A stretch of 10,212 nucleotides of DNA from Bacteroidota bacterium (GTDB taxonomy: Bacteria > Bacteroidota > Kryptoniia > Kryptoniales > JAKASW01), in NCBI GenBank assembly GCA_021796055.1, contig JAJYOS010000151.1:1-10212 (forward strand), in the 5' to 3' direction. The notes below the pieces were generated by a model that was not told the origin of the DNA, did not search any database, and was given only the letters and a program-made list of their open reading frames with translations. Below, in pieces: positions 5,996 through 10,212 of this stretch. How positions within the stretch are numbered: the first letter of the stretch is position 1; every line of letters starts with the position of its first letter. The translations under genes were made by a program, and so were the position numbers.

Positions 5996-7381
5996 ATGGC
6001 ATCGACAAAAGAGAAAAGCGGAAGCGCCTTAATTGTAGACGACGACATAGCCGTATTGACTGCATTCGAACTCCTTCTCAAACCACACTTGTCATCCGTC
6101 GAAACCGAGAAGGACCCCCGAAAGATCGAAGAAAGGATGAAATCGAGAACTTACGACGTCATCTTCCTTGACATGAATTACGCGAAGGGTGTAACGACTG
6201 GGGAAGAAGGTTTTCGATGGCTGAACAAGATCCTTTCGGTAGACCCGGCCGCGGTAGTCATACTTATAACGGCATACGGCGATATAGACACGGCGGTCAG
6301 AGCTATCAAGGAAGGGGCGACCGATTTCGTCGTAAAGCCTTGGCAGAATGAAAAGATACTCGCCACGCTCTCATCGGCACTGAAGCTTCGGGAATCGAGA
6401 GTTGAGTTGGAGGCATCGCGCAACAGGGAAAAATTTCTTAGCGCCGAGCTTGATCAGCCTTTCCTAGACATGGTCGGTAAGTCTCCTGCAATGGTTCGTG
6501 TTTTCGAGACGATACGAAAGGTGGCCGCCACCGAGGCAAACATACTCCTACTTGGCGAGAACGGGACGGGTAAGGAACTGGTCGCCCGGGCCATACATCG
6601 CTTTTCGAACAGGGGAACGAATCCATTTATCCCGGTCGACATGGGCGCGGTGACAGAGTCGCTTTTTGAAAGCGAACTCTTCGGACACGAAAAAGGCTCC
6701 TTCACCGGAGCGACCAATGAGCGTATGGGAAGATTTGAGGTCGCTTCTGGAGGCACACTCTTTCTTGACGAAATTGCAAACCTACCGCTTTCTTTTCAGG
6801 CGAAACTTCTTGCGGTTGTAGAAAGGCGCGAAGTAATGCGGGTGGGCTCTGATACTCCCCGACCGATCGATATTCGCCTCATCACCGCCACCAACGCGCC
6901 GATCCATGAAATGGTGGCGCAGAAGAAATTCAGAGAGGACCTCCTTTACAGGGTGAACACTGTAGAAATAAACTTGCCCCCTCTCAGAGAGCGAAGAGAT
7001 GATGTTCCTCTTCTCGTAGAGCACTTCATGAAAATTTATGGAAGAAAGTACCACAAGCCTCACATACATGTATCTCCGGATACGATCAGGGTGCTGGGCG
7101 ATTATCATTGGCCCGGTAACGTGAGGGAACTTCAGCACGTCATCGAAAGAGCCGTTATACTTACGGACTCTGATTCTATCAGGCCGGAAGAGATCCTCTC
7201 ATCATCTTCAGCCGTCTCGCGGGAAAACGCCGCGGGGCCGGATCATTCTCTTTTGCAGGTCGAGAAGAAACACATTGAGACAGTAATCAAGAAACATGAC
7301 GGCAGCGTATCCGCTGCGGCGAAGGAACTCGGTCTGACGAGGACCGCCCTTTACCGTAGAATGAGAAAGTACGGATTATAA
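5996..7381 (+). CDS. NtrC-family sigma-54 response regulator
   Basis: 461 residues with the full receiver, AAA+ and Fis-type HTH architecture. In the receiver, the acidic pocket is D15-D17, the phosphorylation site is D59 (FLDM), the switch threonine is T92 and the conserved lysine is K114. The loop after D59 is long (NYAKGVTTGEEGFRWL), a feature of a receiver subgroup paired with NtrY-like kinases. In the AAA+ domain, Walker A is GENGTGK (187-193, with N where S or T is usual), the sigma-54 loop is GSFTGA (234-239, S for A), Walker B is LFLDE (255-259), the arginine fingers lie in FREDLLYR (312-319) and sensor II is WPGNVREL (372-379). The C-terminal HTH is at about 435-459 (DGSVSAAAKELGLTRTALYRR). 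It lies 17 bp upstream of its kinase gene. Phosphorylated, it should activate RpoN promoters, possibly those of the divergent ABC genes or its own operon. Confidence 0.96.
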   Translation: MASTKEKSGSALIVDDDIAVLTAFELLLKPHLSSVETEKDPRKIEERMKSRTYDVIFLDMNYAKGVTTGEEGFRWLNKILSVDPAAVVILITAYGDIDTAVRAIKEGATDFVVKPWQNEKILATLSSALKLRESRVELEASRNREKFLSAELDQPFLDMVGKSPAMVRVFETIRKVAATEANILLLGENGTGKELVARAIHRFSNRGTNPFIPVDMGAVTESLFESELFGHEKGSFTGATNERMGRFEVASGGTLFLDEIANLPLSFQAKLLAVVERREVMRVGSDTPRPIDIRLITATNAPIHEMVAQKKFREDLLYRVNTVEINLPPLRERRDDVPLLVEHFMKIYGRKYHKPHIHVSPDTIRVLGDYHWPGNVRELQHVIERAVILTDSDSIRPEEILSSSSAVSRENAAGPDHSLLQVEKKHIETVIKKHDGSVSAAAKELGLTRTALYRRMRKYGL

Positions 7382-7398
7382 CCCTGAAGAGTTATCCG

Positions 7399-8754
7399 AT
7401 GCATCTTGACCGTTTCCGTTTGGCAACGGTCTTTCGTGTTATACTCCTGACGTGCACGCTGTGCCTCCTGGCCTACTTCCTGTTCGGTATCGAACTATAT
7501 AAGATTGCGGCGCTGATGGGGGTGCTGGCCGCGTACCAGGTCTTTGCGCTTTCGAGGTGGATTGAGAAGAAAAACCGAAACATGGCTAGGTTCCTTGAGG
7601 CTATAGAAGCAGAGGATTTCACGCAGACATTCAGCCTCGCGGGGAGGAGCAAGGCCTTCGACGAACTGAACAGGACCTTCAACAGAATTACGCAGAGATT
7701 CGAGAAGATGAGGGCCGAGAGGGAGGATCAGTTTCAATACTTCCAGTTTGTCGTTGAGCGGCTCAGCGTCGGACTCATTGTGTTCCGGCCCGACGGAAAG
7801 GTGGACGTGATTAACCGCGCCGCGAAGCGGCTCATCGGCATGCCTTCTTTGAGAAACGTGAAGGAACTCGGTGTTCTAAGTCCGGATCTACTTGACGCAG
7901 TCAGGGATACGAATCGCAGGGGAAGAAATCTCGTCCGCGTGGAAAACGACAATCTCTCCGTGCGCCTGGCGATTCAGACTTCCGAATTCAGAATGAGGGG
8001 GATCGTTTACACGCTCGCTTCGCTTCAGGACTTGCGAGGTGAAATGGAGGAAGTCGAGCTCGACGCTTGGCAGAATCTCATACGTGTCCTTACGCATGAG
8101 ATCGTCAACTCAATAGCTCCCATAGCTTCTCTCGCCTCCACCGCGAACAAGCTACTGACAGATTCCGGCACGGACTCCCGCGAGCAGGGCGAACCGGTGC
8201 CGCCGATCTTCGGCGACGTTCAGACCGCGGTGAGAACGATCGAAACGAGAAGCGAGGGACTGCTTCGTTTCGTGAATTCGTACAGAACACTTACTCACGT
8301 GCCCGATCCCAAATTCAAGATCTTCCCAATCGTTACGCTGTTCAAACGCGTTGAACAGCTTGTTGGATCGTCCCTTGGCAAGAGCGCGATAAAGCTCGCT
8401 ATCTCCGTCGAACCAGAATCGCTGGAATTGACGGCGGATCCCGACCTACTGGAACAAGTGCTACTCAACCTCCTGATGAATTCAATCCAGGCGCTCGAAG
8501 GAAAAGAGGATGGGAAAATTGAGCTGTCAGCACATCTCGAGGAGAGAGGGAAAATAGCGATCCGAGTTGAAGACAACGGCGCCGGCATCCCGAGAGAAGT
8601 TCAGGAGAAGATTTTCATTCCGTTTTTCACTACGAAAGACAGCGGATCGGGAATAGGGCTCAGCTTGTCCCGCCAGATACTCCATTTGCATCGCGCTCTG
8701 ATAAGCGTTTGGTCGAAACCCGGGGAACGTACCGTTTTTACGATTGTTTTCTGA
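7399..8754 (+). CDS. Membrane sensor histidine kinase, NtrY-like
   Basis: 451 residues. Two hydrophobic helices near 12-30 and 33-51 are joined by a very short turn, so there is almost no external sensor loop. A HAMP-like linker follows at about 52-110. A PAS-like domain spans about 112-215 (VERLSVGLIVFRPDGKVDVINRAA region). The H-box is LTHEIVNSIAP with phospho-acceptor H233. The ATPase domain has N-box NLLMNSIQA (357-365), G1 EDNGAGIP (391-398), F-box FIPFFTTKD and G2 GSGIGLSL (416-423). THEIVNS in place of the common SHELRTP is typical of NtrY-type kinases. GAAGAG lies eight bases before the ATG, and the gene is 17 bp downstream of the regulator, so the pair form one operon. Signal input is probably within the membrane or through the PAS domain; ligand unknown. 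Confidence 0.94.
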   Translation: MHLDRFRLATVFRVILLTCTLCLLAYFLFGIELYKIAALMGVLAAYQVFALSRWIEKKNRNMARFLEAIEAEDFTQTFSLAGRSKAFDELNRTFNRITQRFEKMRAEREDQFQYFQFVVERLSVGLIVFRPDGKVDVINRAAKRLIGMPSLRNVKELGVLSPDLLDAVRDTNRRGRNLVRVENDNLSVRLAIQTSEFRMRGIVYTLASLQDLRGEMEEVELDAWQNLIRVLTHEIVNSIAPIASLASTANKLLTDSGTDSREQGEPVPPIFGDVQTAVRTIETRSEGLLRFVNSYRTLTHVPDPKFKIFPIVTLFKRVEQLVGSSLGKSAIKLAISVEPESLELTADPDLLEQVLLNLLMNSIQALEGKEDGKIELSAHLEERGKIAIRVEDNGAGIPREVQEKIFIPFFTTKDSGSGIGLSLSRQILHLHRALISVWSKPGERTVFTIVF

Positions 8755-8766
8755 GTAGCGGCTGCC

Positions 8767-8782
8767 GACGGTTTGATCCGTC
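8767..8782 (+). other. Short hairpin in the kinase-dioxygenase gap
   Basis: GACGG and CCGTC flank TTTGAT, a 5-bp stem 13 bp after the kinase stop. No T-run follows, so it is unlikely to be a full terminator. The following TTGACA (8792-8797) matches a -35 box, but no good -10 box stands 16-18 bases later. The 90-bp gap leaves it open whether the next gene is co-transcribed. Confidence 0.25.
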
Positions 8783-8844
8783 AAATGCGGCTTGACAACA
8801 CATTTCTAAATCAGTGATCGCCATGGAAAGGTGAGTTGTAATTA

Positions 8845-9717
8845 ATGGGTAATATCGTCCTGACGTCATATCTATCGCATGGAGCGCCAACTTCGCTTGT
8901 CGAGCGAACGGGAATTCATGATGTCTACGAGAATCTTGGACGAGTGCTGATCCAGCGCGGAGTCAGTACCGTGGTCGTCTGCTCGCCTCACTATTTAAGT
9001 CGGGGAGATTTCCAGGTTGAATCTCGCGAAAGCATCCCGTGTATACAGGACTATTATGGCTTTCCGGAAGAGCTCTACAAATATTCTTATGAAGCGACAA
9101 ACGACTTGGCGATCGTGAAAAAGATCGTCGATCTTTCCGCCGAGAGAGGATTGGAAGTCGTTGGATCTCAATCCTGGGGACTCGACCATGGCGCATGGCT
9201 TCCTCTCTATTTCATGTTCCCTGGTCGAAACGTGAAAGTTGTTCCGGTGTCCATCAACTCATCCGATCCGGAAACACATTTTAAGTTTGGGGAGGCAATC
9301 AAATCCGCTCTGGAGAAGACGGAAGGCACTTTCGCCGTCATTGGGACGGGCTCTCCCGTTCACAGGCTCGACCTCATGCGTTACGGATATTACGGGGAAG
9401 AGAGGTTCGAGCCAGGCGAAAAATTCGATGAGAAGCTTTCCGATGTAATCGCGTCCGGCGATCTCGGCAAGATCTTAAGAATACAGGAAGAATATCCTTC
9501 CTTATTTCATGCCGCCGCCCCCGAAGGCAAATTGAATCCCCTTTACGTCGCACTCGGCGCTTCCGATAGCGAGAAGTTTATCGGGAAGACTCTGTGCCAT
9601 GATTTCATGTATTACGGTGTATCGCTCATGGCTGTCGTACTCTCTGCTGAAGAGGGCTTGCTGAGCTCGCTCCCCGATCCCAGCCTGAAGAAGAGCGCAG
9701 ACTATTCAGGCAAATAA
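8845..9717 (+). CDS. Class III extradiol dioxygenase-like protein (LigB superfamily, DODA/YgiD type)
   Basis: 290 residues, near the usual length of YgiD/DODA-type enzymes. Family landmarks in order: SHGAP with H12, CSPHY with H49, DYYGFPEELY (69-78), GLDHGAW with H115 (112-118), GSPVHRLD with H173 (169-175), and a C-terminal APEGKLNPLYVALGAS segment (225-240) with E227. The His residues and E227 are the candidate metal ligands and general base; which of them bind metal cannot be settled by eye. Family members cleave catechol-type rings with Fe(II) or Zn(II), but distant members have other or unknown roles. The C-terminal segment usually reads EHLLPL; here the His after the Glu is absent (EGKLNPL), so the substrate may differ. 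AAGGTGAG lies about nine bases before the ATG. The function of this gene beside the kinase is not evident. Confidence 0.85.
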   Translation: MGNIVLTSYLSHGAPTSLVERTGIHDVYENLGRVLIQRGVSTVVVCSPHYLSRGDFQVESRESIPCIQDYYGFPEELYKYSYEATNDLAIVKKIVDLSAERGLEVVGSQSWGLDHGAWLPLYFMFPGRNVKVVPVSINSSDPETHFKFGEAIKSALEKTEGTFAVIGTGSPVHRLDLMRYGYYGEERFEPGEKFDEKLSDVIASGDLGKILRIQEEYPSLFHAAAPEGKLNPLYVALGASDSEKFIGKTLCHDFMYYGVSLMAVVLSAEEGLLSSLPDPSLKKSADYSGK

Positions 9718-10008
9718 AATCTGGCGGTCACGCGACCTCTTGATAACCAAAGCGGCCTATGCCAATAGGTCCAATGATAGGAGCATGTGTCTGCAAAGCT
9801 GTCGGTAAGGCGGTTGTAATTGAAATTATGGTCGAACTTTTCTTTTCGCCTGCTCGCGTTACGTGGTAGTTGATAGCGCTTCCCCGATTTAGTCGCAAAC
9901 TACGAGGACGGCATTCAGGAATGTTTCTATGAGAAGCTGAAAGAGTCGCGCGCGATTTCTAATTTCCATGGTAGGGACAATCGCGAATGTCGCGCGGAAA
10001 GGATTATG
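9718..10008. other. Stretch without a recognised gene before the polyphosphate kinase
   Basis: I see no convincing gene on either strand. A short hairpin (CCTAT 9756-9760 with ATAGG 9765-9769) lacks a T-run. CGCGATT (9951-9957) and AATCGCG (9979-9985) form a 7-bp inverted repeat with a 21-base loop just before the ribosome site of the next gene. The frame of that gene is open upstream back to a TAG near 9874 but contains no ATG or GTG, so the upstream part is probably leader sequence. Confidence 0.4.
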
Positions 10009-10212
10009 ATGAAAATAGACGTAGAAGAATTCAGGGTAAGCGAAGATCAAAAAGCGGATCTCGACAAACGGCTAACGAGAGTAAATCCGATTTACAATTC
10101 CAAGAAAGCTTATAAGCAACTTCTTGATGAGCACGTGTCGCAGCTGAGTTCGTTGCAGAACGTCCACTATGCTTCGAACAAGTACGCCGTAATACATGAA
10201 ATCATGGCACAG
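10009..10212 (+). CDS. PPK2-family polyphosphate kinase, N-terminal part only (cut by window edge)
   Basis: 68 codons are visible: a charged N-terminal stretch, then NPIYNSKKAYKQLLDEHV (about 27-44) and SQLSSLQNVHYASNKYAV (about 45-62). This helix-and-strand lead-in is characteristic of PPK2 proteins, where L..LQ..LYA..K.A precedes the strand leading into the Walker A loop (MDAAGKDG in the family). PPK2 enzymes move phosphate between polyphosphate and nucleotides. The Walker A itself lies outside the window, and the last residues (VIHEIMAQ) look less hydrophobic than the usual LLIIFQAMD strand. Two ATGs are in tandem; AAGGA is five bases before the second (10009) and two before the first (10006), so the second is preferred. 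The call is by resemblance to the family's N-terminus. Confidence 0.7.
   Translation, partial: MKIDVEEFRVSEDQKADLDKRLTRVNPIYNSKKAYKQLLDEHVSQLSSLQNVHYASNKYAVIHEIMAQ

Noticed and set aside
1..9717. Radical SAM enzyme plus LigB-like protein as an AmmeMemoRadiSam system
   Set aside because: The dioxygenase-like protein has DODA/YgiD landmarks rather than MEMO ones, the genes are 7.7 kb apart on opposite strands, and the radical SAM protein is of the SPASM type.
1..10212. CRISPR arrays, tRNA or rRNA genes, insertion sequences
   Set aside because: No regularly spaced repeats, cloverleaf sequences or transposase motifs were seen on either strand.

Overview
The window comes from a bacterium of roughly balanced base composition. 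The gene set is a MacB/FtsX-type ABC exporter divergent from a sigma-54 response regulator and an NtrY-like kinase, followed by further sigma-54 machinery. This resembles the Bacteroidota/Ignavibacteriota (FCB) group or Acidobacteriota. That placement is inferred from gene-family style only and is weak. Every strong call rests on motifs read directly in the translations.

Layout. Minus strand, read right to left: an ABC ATPase (5073-5777) overlaps an eight-helix FtsX/MacB permease (2708-5092 or 5119). A small hairpin follows, then a PspF-like sigma-54 activator with no sensory domain (1614-2600). A 438-bp gene-free stretch follows, and then a radical SAM/SPASM enzyme (1175 to beyond base 1), which leaves the window before its last SPASM cysteines. 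Plus strand, read left to right: an NtrC-family response regulator (5996-7381) and a membrane NtrY-like histidine kinase (7399-8754) form an operon divergent from the ABC genes. Next come a class III (LigB/DODA-type) extradiol-dioxygenase-like protein (8845-9717), a 291-bp stretch without a recognised gene, and the start of a PPK2-type polyphosphate kinase cut by the right edge.

How it may work together. The kinase and regulator probably sense an envelope or small-molecule signal and control the divergent exporter and/or themselves; an imperfect dyad sits between the two transcription units. The second regulatory circuit is the more striking one. The gene-free stretch before the radical SAM gene holds a good -24/-12 (sigma-54) promoter with GG-N10-GC spacing. 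About 70-115 bp upstream of it lie two near-identical, partly palindromic 18-mers exactly 32 bp apart, the geometry expected of enhancer sites for a sigma-54 activator. The stand-alone activator gene is next door. This points to a sigma-54-switched radical SAM/SPASM (possibly peptide-modifying) locus whose remaining parts, including any substrate peptide, would lie to the left of the window. A nested inverted-repeat element (1459-1567) sits between activator and promoter.
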